Source: Streptomyces sp. A2-16 (GTDB lineage Bacteria; Actinomycetota; Actinomycetes; Streptomycetales; Streptomycetaceae). Taken from it: DNA of 64,000 bases. Positions 1 to 9,154 of the stretch are shown in pieces (the stretch's first letter is position 1; every line of letters starts with the position of its first letter). Made by a program: the position numbers and the translations under genes. Below the pieces are notes generated by a model that was not told the origin of the DNA, made no database searches, and saw nothing but the letters and a program-made list of their open reading frames with translations. Where the stretch lies: positions 682,001-746,000 of the forward strand of contig NZ_CP063808.1 of the NCBI RefSeq assembly GCF_018128905.1, given 5' to 3'.

Positions 1-302
1 TTGGCGATCACGATGCTGCCGAACGCCATCACCGCTCCGCACGACAGGTCGATGCCCGCGGTGAGGATGATCAGGGTCTGGCCGATGGCGAGGGTGCCGA
101 CGACCATGACCTGCTGCACGATCAGCGAGAAGTTCCCGCCGGTGAGGAACTGGTCGGTCGAGACGGCGAAGAAGACACAGGCGAGCAGGAGAGCGACCAG
201 CGGGCCCGTGGTCGGTGCCGTGAGCAGTCTGCGGGCCGTGGTCGGCGCTTTGAGTTCGGCGTACGGCGAGGAGGTGCTCGGGGGCGTGGACGTGGCGGTC
301 AT
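1..302 (-). CDS. Sugar ABC transporter permease, FrcC/RbsC type (partial, cut by window edge)
   Basis: Membrane permease of a ribose/fructose-class ABC importer; only the first 100 or so residues are inside the window. A short Ser/Thr/Pro-rich cytoplasmic tail leads into a first hydrophobic segment (about residues 32-49). The family hallmark follows: GQTLIILTAGIDLS followed by a glycine- and alanine-rich helix, typical of the BPD_transp_2 group. The start is the ATG at 302-300. It is transcribed leftward, 131 bases after the substrate-binding protein gene, in the binding protein then permease order of frcBCA-type operons. The ATP-binding gene is presumably beyond the left edge. Family is clear; the exact sugar is inferred. 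Confidence 0.85.
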   Translation of the reverse strand, partial: MTATSTPPSTSSPYAELKAPTTARRLLTAPTTGPLVALLLACVFFAVSTDQFLTGGNFSLIVQQVMVVGTLAIGQTLIILTAGIDLSCGAVMAFGSIVIA

Positions 303-433
303 GCGAAGTCCTTGTCGGAAGACAGAAGTCCTGGTGGGAGGACAAGGGGGCGGCCGTCCCCGGGGCGGGGAGGTGCGGGGCCGGCCGCCCCGCTCAGCGG
401 CGGGGCGAGGTCGTACGGTCCCCGGGGCGGGGC

Positions 434-1450
434 TCAGCCCCAGCAGTTCTCCAGGCCGAAGGCGGTGTCCTTGGAGGCGACGCCCGTCTGGGCCTTGTCG
501 GTGATCAGGGTGACGCCGGTGTCGGTGTAGCCGGACGCCTTCTTGCCGTCCTTCGCGTACGTCACCACGGCGTTGACGCCCTCGGCGGCCATCTTCAGCG
601 GGTACTGCTGCGAAGTGGCCGCGATCTTCCCGTCCTTGACGGCCTGGGTGCCGGTGCAGCCGCCGTCGACGGAGACGATCAGTACGTCCTTCTCCCGGCC
701 CTTGGCCTTCAGCGCGGTGTACGCGCCGAGCGCGGCCGGCTCGTTGATGGTGTAGACGAGGTTGATGCCGGGCTCCTTCTGGAGGCAGTTCTCCATCGCG
801 GTCTGGCCCTTGGCCTGGTCGCCGCCGGTGTCCTGGGCGCACGCGACGTCCTTCTCGGCGGCACCGAAGCCCTTGAGGAACCCGTTGTGCCGCTGGACGC
901 CGACGGAGACGCCGGGGGCGAGGTCGAGGGTGGCGATCTTGGCCGCCTTGCCCTTCATCGCGGCCTTGGCGTACTCGCCGATCAGCTCGCCGGCCTTGAG
1001 GTTGTCGGTGGCGAAGAGGGCGTCGACCGCGCTCTCCGGCTCGGTCGGCGTGTCCAGGGCGATGACCAGCACGCCCTTGGCCTTCGCCTTGGCTATCGCG
1101 GGCACGATCGCCTTGGAGTCGCTCGGGGTGATCAGGATGCCCTTCACCCCGGCGGCCACCATGTTCTCGATGGCGGTGACCTGACCGGCGTTGTCCCCGT
1201 CGAACTTGCCCGCGGCGGTCATGAGCTGGACGCCGTCCTTCTTGGCGGCCTTCTCCGCGCCTTCCTTCATCTTCACGAAGAACGGGTTGGTGTCGGTCTT
1301 GGTGATCAGTCCGACCTTGACCTTGCCCGAACCGGCGCCGACGGAGTCCGATCCGGAGCCGGAACCGCAGGCCGTCAGGGCGAGCGCCGCGACCGAGGTG
1401 CACGCGGCGACTCTGATCAGGGAGGAGGGCAGTCGAGGGGTGCGAGACAT
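434..1450 (-). CDS. Sugar ABC transporter substrate-binding lipoprotein, FrcB-like
   Basis: Extracellular lipid-anchored sugar receptor of the importer whose permease lies just downstream. The 338-residue product has a lipoprotein signal with lipobox LTAC (Cys near residue 28) and a glycine/serine linker. A periplasmic-binding domain of the Peripla_BP_4 class follows, with [20 protein letters not shown] and the later [11 protein letters not shown] segment. The pattern resembles the fructose receptor FrcB more than ribose RbsB, but substrate is inferred. I chose the ATG at 1450 because GGAG lies six bases upstream and the signal peptide begins there; an upstream ATG at 1513 would put an implausible leader ahead of it. 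Four palindromic operator-like sites (1508-1710) lie upstream, so control by a repressor is likely. Confidence 0.9.
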   Translation of the reverse strand: MSRTPRLPSSLIRVAACTSVAALALTACGSGSGSDSVGAGSGKVKVGLITKTDTNPFFVKMKEGAEKAAKKDGVQLMTAAGKFDGDNAGQVTAIENMVAAGVKGILITPSDSKAIVPAIAKAKAKGVLVIALDTPTEPESAVDALFATDNLKAGELIGEYAKAAMKGKAAKIATLDLAPGVSVGVQRHNGFLKGFGAAEKDVACAQDTGGDQAKGQTAMENCLQKEPGINLVYTINEPAALGAYTALKAKGREKDVLIVSVDGGCTGTQAVKDGKIAATSQQYPLKMAAEGVNAVVTYAKDGKKASGYTDTGVTLITDKAQTGVASKDTAFGLENCWG

Positions 1451-1507
1451 GGACGACTCCAGCGGGATTGCGGGCGAGCGGCGGCATCGGAGCATGCCGT
1501 CCCTGGG

Positions 1508-1537
1508 TGTCATCGTTGACTTATGTCATCGTTGACA
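1508..1537. promoter_or_regulatory. Paired operator-like palindromes (proximal pair)
   Basis: Two near-identical elements, TGTCATCGTTGAC at 1508 and TGTCATCGTTGACA at 1524, begin exactly 16 bases apart. Each is an imperfect palindrome around a central CG, the form favoured by LacI-family and some GntR-family repressors. They sit just upstream of the FrcB-like gene. The regulator is not identified. Confidence 0.6.
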
Positions 1538-1680
1538 CTGCCGAGGATGATGACCCCGTCTCCCGGCGGCGTCAATGCCCCGCGCCAGTCACAAGTCCGC
1601 AACGGTGAGGGCGGCCGCCCGTTTCGCGCCCGAACCGTTGACGTATCGATCGCGTTGCGCTCATCATGCAGACCCACGGC

Positions 1681-1710
1681 TGTCATCGATGACACAAGTC
1701 AACGTTGACA
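1681..1710. promoter_or_regulatory. Paired operator-like palindromes (distal pair)
   Basis: TGTCATCGATGACA (1681-1694) is a perfect 14-base palindrome. GTCAACGTTGAC (1698-1709) is a perfect 12-base palindrome whose 14-base frame starts at 1697. The pair has the same 16-base register as the pair at 1508-1537. It lies in the leader of the ABM monooxygenase gene, so one regulator probably controls both divergent units. Confidence 0.6.
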
Positions 1711-1748
1711 CTCGTCGGGGCCACCGCGACGGACAAGGACACGCATCC

Positions 1749-2042
1749 GTGAAGAAGACCCTGCTCGCCGAGTTCACCGCCCGTGAGGGGGCGCAGGACG
1801 AGGTCGCCCGCATGATCGTGGAGTACGCCGACCAGGTGCGGGCCGAGGAAGGCAACCTCGCTTTCGACGTCTACACCAAGGCGTCCCACCCGCGCGCCTT
1901 CTGGATCTTCGAGGTCTACCGGGACGAGGACGCCTTCCAGGCGCACCTGAACGCCCCGTACGGCGGTCCGTTCAACGCCGCGCTCACCCCGCTGATCGAG
2001 GAGGACGCCTCCGTGCTGACGTTCCTCGACCCGGTGGCCTGA
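1749..2042 (+). CDS. ABM-domain monooxygenase / quinol monooxygenase-like protein
   Basis: A 97-residue antibiotic-biosynthesis-monooxygenase (ABM) fold protein of the YgiN type. These are small ferredoxin-like dimers that oxidise quinols or act as small-molecule oxygenases without metal or cofactor. Features seen: KKTLLAEFTAREGAQDEVARMI, then EEGNLAFDVYTKASHPRAFWIFEVYRDEDAFQAHL, the usual ABM core. The GTG at 1749 is preferred because it begins the conserved first strand and has AAGGA about ten bases upstream. It is divergent from the FrcB-like gene and shares its operator region, so it may act on the imported sugar or on a derived aldose, but that is inference. Confidence 0.8.
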   Translation: MKKTLLAEFTAREGAQDEVARMIVEYADQVRAEEGNLAFDVYTKASHPRAFWIFEVYRDEDAFQAHLNAPYGGPFNAALTPLIEEDASVLTFLDPVA

Positions 2043-2064
2043 CCGGGCCGGGCCGCCCGGTCAG
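2039..2064. terminator. Shared hairpin between convergent genes
   Basis: CTGACCGGGC (2039-2048) pairs perfectly with GCCCGGTCAG (2055-2064) around a six-base loop. The stem contains the stop codons of both converging genes (TGA 2040-2042 and, on the minus strand, 2063-2061). It is a likely bidirectional terminator without a U-tract, as is usual in Streptomyces. Confidence 0.65.
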
Positions 2065-3431
2065 CCCTTCGCCGCCTCGCGTTCGCGGCCGCGCGTACCC
2101 CGGCGCCCGCCCGCGGCGAAGAAGTCGGTCAGGGGCAGGCTCGCCGCGCCGACCGTGACCGCGTCCGGGCCGAGTTCGCCGAGGTCGACGGAGACCCGTT
2201 CGGCGGGGTGGCGCAGCGCGTACGCGTCGGCGTACCGGCGCACGGCCGGCAGGAAGCGTCGGCCGAGCTGGAGGCCGGCCCAGCCGCCGATGAGGATGCG
2301 TTCGGGCTGGAAGAGGTTGACCAGGTCGGACAGGCCCGCGCCGACGTACTCGGCGGTCTCCTCCAGGACGGCGAGGGCCGTGGGATCGGGCTCGGCGTGT
2401 CCGGCCGGGTGGGCGGTGGCGGGGTCGGCCTCGCCGCCCCGGGTCGGACGGTCCGCGGCGCCCTCCGTCGGTTCGGCCTCGGCGCCTCCCGTCGCATCGG
2501 CCTCGGCGCGCCCCGTCGGATAGGCGGCGGTGAGCAGCGCGGCCAGCGCGGTCTCCTCGTCGGCGCCCTCGGGCGGCCGGCCGCCCGCCTCGCGCCAGCG
2601 GTCGACGAGCGCCCCCGCGCCCGCGTAGGCCTCCAGGCAGCCCAGGGCGCCGCAGCGGCAGCGGCGCCCCCTGACCTGCACGGTCATGTGTCCCCACTCC
2701 AGGGGGCGGCCGTGGTCCACGTCCTCGGTGACGAGACAGGCGCCGACGCCCGAGCCGAAGAGGACGACGACCGCGTTGCGGGCGCCCCGGCCGGCGCCGA
2801 ACCACAGCTCGGCCTGGCCGAGCGTGCGGGCGCCGTTGTCGATGAAGAACGGGACGGAGTCGGGGAGTTCACAGGTCGAACGCAGCAGGGACTCCAGCGG
2901 GACGGCGTCCCAGCCGATCGTCTGCCCGTGGACCACCGCGCCCTGCCCGGGCGTGCGGGCCACGATGCCGGGGACCCCGATGCCGACGCCCAGGAGCTGT
3001 TCGGGGGTGACGTCCGTGTCGGCGAGGACCTCGGCGATGCCGTCGCGGATGTGACCGACGACGACCTCGACGTCGTAGCCGTGGTGTTCCAGGGGCCTTT
3101 CGGTGCGGGCGAGTTCGGTCAGGGTGAGGTCGAACAGCTCGACGCGGACGCGGGTCTCGCCGACGTCGACGCCGATCATGTGGCCGCCGGCGGGGGCGAC
3201 GCGCAGCAGGGTGCGGGGGCGGCCGCCGTCGGACTCGACGGTGCCGGCCTCCTCGACCAGCCCGTCCTCGACCAGTTCCGCGACCACGTTGCTGATGGAG
3301 CCGCCGCTCAGACCGGTGGCCGGGGCCAGCTCGAAGCGGCTCATCGGCCCGTCGAAATACAGCCGCCGCAGCACCGCGGCCCGATTGCCGCGCCGCAGGT
3401 CACGCACCGTCCGCCCGTTCCGCCCCGCCAT
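2061..3431 (-). CDS. ROK-family transcriptional regulator
   Basis: Sugar-responsive repressor of the ROK (NagC/XylR) family, 456 residues. An N-terminal winged helix-turn-helix (about residues 5-65, with SRFELAPATGLSGGSISNVV) is followed by an actin-like sugar-kinase fold beginning GGHMIGVDVGETRVRVELFD. The zinc-binding motif CRCGALGCLEAY is intact. An Ala/Glu/Pro/Thr-rich stretch of roughly 45 residues (about 310-355) interrupts the kinase fold and is unusual. The ATG at 3431 has GGAAGGG seven bases upstream; an ATG further out at 3464 lacks such support. It is divergent from the beta-glucoside ABC operon at 3592 and probably represses it through the inverted repeat at 3486-3506. Confidence 0.9.
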   Translation of the reverse strand: MAGRNGRTVRDLRRGNRAAVLRRLYFDGPMSRFELAPATGLSGGSISNVVAELVEDGLVEEAGTVESDGGRPRTLLRVAPAGGHMIGVDVGETRVRVELFDLTLTELARTERPLEHHGYDVEVVVGHIRDGIAEVLADTDVTPEQLLGVGIGVPGIVARTPGQGAVVHGQTIGWDAVPLESLLRSTCELPDSVPFFIDNGARTLGQAELWFGAGRGARNAVVVLFGSGVGACLVTEDVDHGRPLEWGHMTVQVRGRRCRCGALGCLEAYAGAGALVDRWREAGGRPPEGADEETALAALLTAAYPTGRAEADATGGAEAEPTEGAADRPTRGGEADPATAHPAGHAEPDPTALAVLEETAEYVGAGLSDLVNLFQPERILIGGWAGLQLGRRFLPAVRRYADAYALRHPAERVSVDLGELGPDAVTVGAASLPLTDFFAAGGRRGTRGREREAAKG

Positions 3432-3483
3432 GTGGATCCCTTCCGAAGCAGCCTCGACCTGCAAGATACCGCTGCGCCGACTC

Positions 3484-3513
3484 TTGACGCGACTTTCCTT
3501 CGCGTCTTAAATC
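3484..3513 (+). promoter_or_regulatory. Promoter with overlapping inverted repeat for the beta-glucoside operon
   Basis: A -35-like TTGACG (3484-3489) and a -10-like TAAATC (3508-3513) are 18 bases apart. A perfect inverted repeat, GACGCGA (3486-3492) and TCGCGTC (3500-3506), fills the spacer. This is the expected placement of a repressor operator; the divergent ROK protein is the natural candidate. Sites are seen; function is inferred. Confidence 0.5.
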
Positions 3514-3591
3514 ACGCCATAAATTAACTCCGGGGCGGTGTTCGAGAAGCGAACGCATCCGGAGGTCTCCCCTGGAAGGGACTCCAGAGCC

Positions 3592-4908
3592 ATGCGCAGA
3601 ACCCGAGCCGCGGCCGCCGGGGCGGTCACCGTTTCCCTCATGACTCTCGTGACCGCCTGCGGCGGCGGCTCGTCGACGAGCGGCGGGTCCAACGACTCGC
3701 CGAAGACCCTGACCTACTGGGCCTCCAACCAGGGCGCCAGCATCGAGGTCGACAAGAAGGTGCTCCAGCCCGAGCTCGACAAGTTCGAGAAGCAGACCGG
3801 CATCAAGGTGAAGGTCGAGGTCGTCCCCTGGTCCGACCTGCTCAACCGGATCCTCACCGCGACCACCTCCGGACAGGGCCCCGACGTCCTCAACATCGGC
3901 AACACCTGGAGCGCCTCCCTCCAGGCCACCGGCGCGCTGCTGCCCTGGGACGCCAAGAACTTCGCCGCGATCGGCGGCAAGGACCGCTTCGTCGACTCCG
4001 CCCTCGGCTCCACCGGCGCCCAGGGACAGGACCCGGCCGCCGTCCCGCTCTACTCCATGGCCTACGCCCTCTACTACAACAAGGAGATCTTCGCCGACGC
4101 CGGCATCACCAAGCCCCCGGCCACCTGGGACGAGCTGATCGCCGACGGCAAGAAGATCCAGGCCAAGGGCAAGTCCGCGCTCGGCGCCGAGGGGGCGAAC
4201 CTCTCGGAGAACATCCACCACGTGTTCGTCTTCGCCAAGCAGCACGGCGCCGACTTCTTCACCTCCGACGGCGAGCCCGACTTCACCAACGACAACGTGG
4301 TGGCCGCGGTCAAGCAGTACGTCGACCTCATGGCCAAGGACAAGGTCATCCCGACCGGCGACGCCGAGTACGCCCAGAACCAGTCCGTGAGCGACTTCGC
4401 CAAGGGCAACCAGGCCATGCTGCTGTGGCAGTCCGCGTCCGCCAACCTCGAGTCGCAGGGCATGAGCGCGGACAAGTACGGCATCGCCCCCGTGCCGGTG
4501 CAGTCCGGCACGCCCGGCACCGGCACCCAGGTCAACTCGGCCGTCATGGGCATCAACCTGGCCGTCTTCAAGAACACCGACAACATCGACGGCGCCAAGA
4601 AGTTCGTGAAGTTCATGACCGGCGACGCCGAGCAGAAGATCCTCAACACCGCGTACAGCTCCATCCCGCCGGTGAAGACCGTGCAGGCGGAGAGCGTGTT
4701 CAGCACGGGCGCCAACAAGGTGCTCAAGGACACTCTCGCCACGAGCGCCGCGGCCCTGCCCCAGGTCGCCGACGAGTCGCAGTTCGAGACGGCCGTGGGA
4801 ACCGCCGTCAAGGACCTGTTCGCCGACGCGGCCGCCGGACGCGCGGTCACCACCGAGTCGGTCAAGGCGGCGCTGGAGAAGGCCCAGCAGCAGATGCCGA
4901 CGAAGTGA
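3592..4908 (+). CDS. Sugar ABC transporter substrate-binding lipoprotein (SBP_bac_1)
   Basis: Extracellular oligosaccharide receptor for the importer encoded by the next two genes; 438 residues. Lipoprotein signal with lipobox LVTAC (Cys 23) and a Gly/Ser linker, then a cluster-B (MalE-type) binding domain with LTYWASNQG at the start and DVLNIGNTWSASLQATGALLPW in the first lobe. The ATG at 3592 begins the signal peptide; GGAAGGG lies about eleven bases upstream. Clustering with a GH1 beta-glucosidase and a ROK regulator suggests cellobiose or another beta-glucoside as substrate. It is analogous to CebE of the Streptomyces cebEFG system but with a different regulator class. Confidence 0.9.
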   Translation: MRRTRAAAAGAVTVSLMTLVTACGGGSSTSGGSNDSPKTLTYWASNQGASIEVDKKVLQPELDKFEKQTGIKVKVEVVPWSDLLNRILTATTSGQGPDVLNIGNTWSASLQATGALLPWDAKNFAAIGGKDRFVDSALGSTGAQGQDPAAVPLYSMAYALYYNKEIFADAGITKPPATWDELIADGKKIQAKGKSALGAEGANLSENIHHVFVFAKQHGADFFTSDGEPDFTNDNVVAAVKQYVDLMAKDKVIPTGDAEYAQNQSVSDFAKGNQAMLLWQSASANLESQGMSADKYGIAPVPVQSGTPGTGTQVNSAVMGINLAVFKNTDNIDGAKKFVKFMTGDAEQKILNTAYSSIPPVKTVQAESVFSTGANKVLKDTLATSAAALPQVADESQFETAVGTAVKDLFADAAAGRAVTTESVKAALEKAQQQMPTK

Positions 4909-4913
4909 GCACG

Positions 4914-5906
4914 ATGACCACCACCACTGCCGCGGAGGCCGCGGTGCACAAGACCCCTTCCGGGGCGGTGCAGCCCGGTCCCCGCCGCCGCCCCGGAAGG
5001 ATCCGCCGCGTCGGGCTGCCGTATCTGCTCCTGCTGCCGGCCCTGCTCCTCGAACTCCTGGTCCATCTGGTGCCGATGGTGATCGGCATCGTGATGAGCT
5101 TCAAGGAGCTCACGCAGTTCTACATCCGGGACTGGGGCGCCGCGCCCTGGTCCGGACTCGACAACTACAAGGTGTCGGTAGACTTCGACGCCCCGGTCGG
5201 CGAGGCCCTGCTGCACTCGTTCCTCGTCACCGTGGCCTTCACGCTGCTGTCGGTCGGCCTGTGCTGGCTGATCGGCACGGCGGCGGCGGTCTTCCTCCAG
5301 GACACCTTCCGCGGCCGGGGCCTGCTGCGGGCGCTGTTCCTCATCCCGTACGCCCTGCCGGTCTACGCGGCCGTCATCACCTGGGTGTTCATGTTCCAGC
5401 ACGACAACGGCCTGGTGAACCACGTCCTGCACGACCAGCTGCACCTCACCGACAAGCCGTCCTTCTGGCTCATCGGCGACAACAGCTTCTGGGCGCTGCT
5501 GACCGTCTCGGTGTGGAAGGGCTGGCCGTTCGCCTTCCTCATCGTCATGGCCGGACTGCAGAACATCCCCGGCGAGCTGTACGAGGCGGCCGCCCTGGAC
5601 GGCGCCGGTATGTGGCAGCAGATCCGCCGCATCACGCTCCCGTCCCTGCGGCCGGTCAACCAGGTGCTGCTGCTGGTGCTGTTCCTGTGGACGTTCAACG
5701 ACTTCAACACGCCGTACGTCCTGTTCGGCAAGTCGGCCCCGGAGGCCGCGGACCTCATCTCGGTCCACATCTATCAGGCGTCCTTCGTCACCTGGAACTT
5801 CGGCACCGGCTCCGCCATGTCCGTGCTCCTGCTGCTGTTCCTGCTCGTGGTGACGGGCGTCTACCTCCTGCTGACCTCCCGGGGAAGGAAGCCGGCCGAT
5901 GCCTAG
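4914..5906 (+). CDS. Sugar ABC transporter permease (MalF/CebF-like)
   Basis: First membrane subunit of the carbohydrate importer, 330 residues, MalF class of BPD_transp_1. The cytoplasmic N-terminus is basic and proline-rich. Hydrophobic segments follow from LPYLLLLPALLLELLVHL onward. The EAA loop that docks the ATPase reads ELYEAAALDGAGMWQQIRRI. Start: ATG at 4914; a GTG at 4905 in the same frame overlaps the upstream stop as GTGA and would favour translational coupling, and neither has a clear Shine-Dalgarno. The ATPase is not encoded here; Streptomyces CUT1 importers commonly share the MsiK ATPase encoded elsewhere. Confidence 0.9.
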   Translation: MTTTTAAEAAVHKTPSGAVQPGPRRRPGRIRRVGLPYLLLLPALLLELLVHLVPMVIGIVMSFKELTQFYIRDWGAAPWSGLDNYKVSVDFDAPVGEALLHSFLVTVAFTLLSVGLCWLIGTAAAVFLQDTFRGRGLLRALFLIPYALPVYAAVITWVFMFQHDNGLVNHVLHDQLHLTDKPSFWLIGDNSFWALLTVSVWKGWPFAFLIVMAGLQNIPGELYEAAALDGAGMWQQIRRITLPSLRPVNQVLLLVLFLWTFNDFNTPYVLFGKSAPEAADLISVHIYQASFVTWNFGTGSAMSVLLLLFLLVVTGVYLLLTSRGRKPADA

Positions 5907-6759
5907 CACCAACTCACCCATGGCGCCGCCGCGGTCGTTCTTCTGGTCCCGGCGGATCTTCCTCACCCTGCTCACCGGCTTCGTCCTGCTGCCGGTCTAC
6001 GTGATGGTCTCCAGCTCGCTGAAGCCGCTCGCCGACGTCACGGGCGAATTCCACTGGCTGCCCAGCAAGGTGACCTTCCGGCCGTACATCGACATCTGGT
6101 CGACCATCCCGCTCGCCCGGTACTTCGTGAACTCGCTGATCGTGGCGGGCGCGGCGACCGTCTGCTCGGTGGTGATCGCGGTGTTCGCCGCGTACGCCGT
6201 CAGCCGCTACGACTTCCGCGGCAAGCGCGTCTTCACGGTCACCGTGCTGTCCACGCAGATGTTCCCGGGCATCCTCTTCCTGCTGCCCCTCTTCCTCATC
6301 TACGTCAACATCGGCAACGCCACCGGCATCGCGCTGTTCGGGTCGCGCGGCGGGCTGATCCTGACGTATCTGACCTTCTCCCTGCCGTTCTCGATCTGGA
6401 TGCTGATCGGGTACCTCGACTCGGTCCCGCGCGATCTGGACGAGGCCGCGCTGGTCGACGGCTGCGGGCCGCTCGGCGCGCTCTTCCGGGTCGTCGTGCC
6501 CGCCGCGATCCCCGGGATCGTCGCGGTCGCCGTCTACGCCTTCATGACCGCCTGGGGCGAGGTGCTCTTCGCGTCGGTGATGACCAACGACACCACCCGC
6601 ACCCTCGCCGTCGGCCTCCAGGGCTACTCCACGCTCAACAACGTGTACTGGAACCAGATCATGGCGGCCTCGCTGGTCGTCAGCGTCCCCGTGGTCGCCG
6701 GGTTCCTGCTGCTCCAGCGCTATCTCGTCGCCGGGCTGACGGCGGGCGCCGTCAAGTGA
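5899..6759 (+). CDS. Sugar ABC transporter permease (MalG/CebG-like)
   Basis: Second membrane subunit of the same importer, 286 residues, MalG class. Six hydrophobic segments are visible, beginning [20 protein letters not shown]. The EAA loop reads [20 protein letters not shown]. The ATG at 5899 overlaps the end of the upstream permease by eight bases, so the two subunits are probably translationally coupled. It ends immediately before the beta-glucosidase gene. Confidence 0.9.
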   Translation: MPSTNSPMAPPRSFFWSRRIFLTLLTGFVLLPVYVMVSSSLKPLADVTGEFHWLPSKVTFRPYIDIWSTIPLARYFVNSLIVAGAATVCSVVIAVFAAYAVSRYDFRGKRVFTVTVLSTQMFPGILFLLPLFLIYVNIGNATGIALFGSRGGLILTYLTFSLPFSIWMLIGYLDSVPRDLDEAALVDGCGPLGALFRVVVPAAIPGIVAVAVYAFMTAWGEVLFASVMTNDTTRTLAVGLQGYSTLNNVYWNQIMAASLVVSVPVVAGFLLLQRYLVAGLTAGAVK

Positions 6760-6779
6760 CCCATCGTGAAAGGACTTTC

Positions 6780-8138
<1,359 letters not shown>

Positions 8139-8158
8139 GCGCTCCCCGGCACGGAAAA

Positions 8159-8182
8159 GGGCGGGGTCCTCGGACCCCGCCC
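8159..8182. terminator. Bidirectional terminator hairpin
   Basis: GGGCGGGGTCC (8159-8169) pairs perfectly with GGACCCCGCCC (8172-8182) with only TC between. It lies between the converging beta-glucosidase gene and the hypothetical gene at 8205, so it can serve both. Confidence 0.8.
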
Positions 8183-8204
8183 ACTGCTGTGCCGAAACCC
8201 CGGC

Positions 8205-8636
8205 TCACGGCCACACAAGGCAATAGGGCTGATGCCCCGCCTCATGCAGCCGATGGCTGAAGTCCTGCCACTCGTGCAGCAGTTGGTAGACGTTGAACGC
8301 GTCCCTCGGGCCGCCCCGGTCCGGGACCGTGGACCAGATGAACGCCGCCGCGCCGACCGCTTCCTCGCCTATCCCGCGCAGCGGGTCCACGACCGTCATG
8401 GGGAGCTTGACCACCGCGTAGTCGGGGTGCAGGACGACCAGTTCGAGCGGGGGGACCTTGTGGAGGGGGACGCCCTCGATGCCGGTGAGGACCATGGCCG
8501 CCATGGTCTCCGGCTTGATCTTGGTGAACATGCCGTTCATCCCGAGCTCGTCGCCGCCGAGTTCCTCGGGGCGCATCGAGATCGGGACGCGGGCCGCGGT
8601 CGCGCCGTCGGGCGCGCCGAAGTACTTGTACGTCAC
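8205..8636 (-). CDS. Conserved hypothetical protein
   Basis: A 143-residue soluble protein that I do not recognise. It starts VTYKYFGAPDGATAARVPIS and has no signal peptide, membrane segment or Cys motif. The middle is hydrophobic and strand-like (PPLELVVLHPDYAVVKLPMTVVDP) and the end is rich in His and aromatic residues (HEWQDFSHRLHEAGHQPY). Start: GTG at 8636, or the GTG two codons upstream (8642), which has AGGA eleven bases ahead. The frame stays open upstream to 8852, but that part is Arg/Glu-rich and looks non-coding. It is a single gene convergent with the GH1 gene; nothing ties it to a pathway. Confidence 0.7.
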   Translation of the reverse strand: MTYKYFGAPDGATAARVPISMRPEELGGDELGMNGMFTKIKPETMAAMVLTGIEGVPLHKVPPLELVVLHPDYAVVKLPMTVVDPLRGIGEEAVGAAAFIWSTVPDRGGPRDAFNVYQLLHEWQDFSHRLHEAGHQPYCLVWP

Positions 8637-9154
8637 CCCCACCCGACCACCATTCCTGCTTCCCGCCCTCAACGGATCGATCCGACGTTCGATACGTCGT
8701 TCGTCGCGTTCCGACTCATCCGGGGTGCCCGAGGCACCGCGTCCCTGACGTGTCTCGGCCGCTTCCTCCGCCTCGCGCCGGTGCCTTCCCCGCCGGGCAC
8801 GTCGAGGACCCAGGTCATCAGTCCCCTCGCCCAGTCCGCCACCGCGATGCATATCTCCACCCGACTGCTTTTCTAGGACGCGCAGGCCCCGCCGCGCAAC
8901 CCGATCATCGTGTCAGTGACCTCCCCCACGGCCGCGCGCCGAAACGTGCGTTGAAACACCTGTCCGCAGGATCTTCGCAGCCCTTGAACAAACGGCTCCG
9001 TGCCATCGTCTCCGTGAGCTGTGTGTATCTGCATCCAGTTTCGCAGATCGTGGGAAGCCGGGGGCTTTCGAGGGCTGGCCTACCCTGAGGTGGTCACCGG
9101 CAACGGAGTCGAGAAAGCCGAACAAACCGGAGAAGGTCGGAGTAGTCGCAGGAT
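8637..9154. other. 518-base intergenic region upstream of hemL
   Basis: No convincing gene. An inverted repeat, CGACGT (8683-8688) and ACGTCG (8694-8699) around TCGAT, lies upstream of the leftward gene and may be an operator. A -10-like TACCCT (9081-9086) precedes hemL by about 70 bases. A 63-codon minus-strand frame (8860-8669) begins with a plausible helix but degenerates to Arg-rich sequence; I do not call it. Confidence 0.4.

Noticed and set aside
3465..3591. CebR-type operator (TGGGAGCGCTCCCA) upstream of the beta-glucoside operon
   Set aside because: Looked for and not found; a different inverted repeat is present.
8669..8860. 63-codon minus-strand frame starting GTG with VEICIAVADWARGLMTWV
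   Set aside because: The first 20 residues look plausible but the rest is Arg-rich, and it overlaps the open upstream part of another frame; no ribosome site at useful distance.
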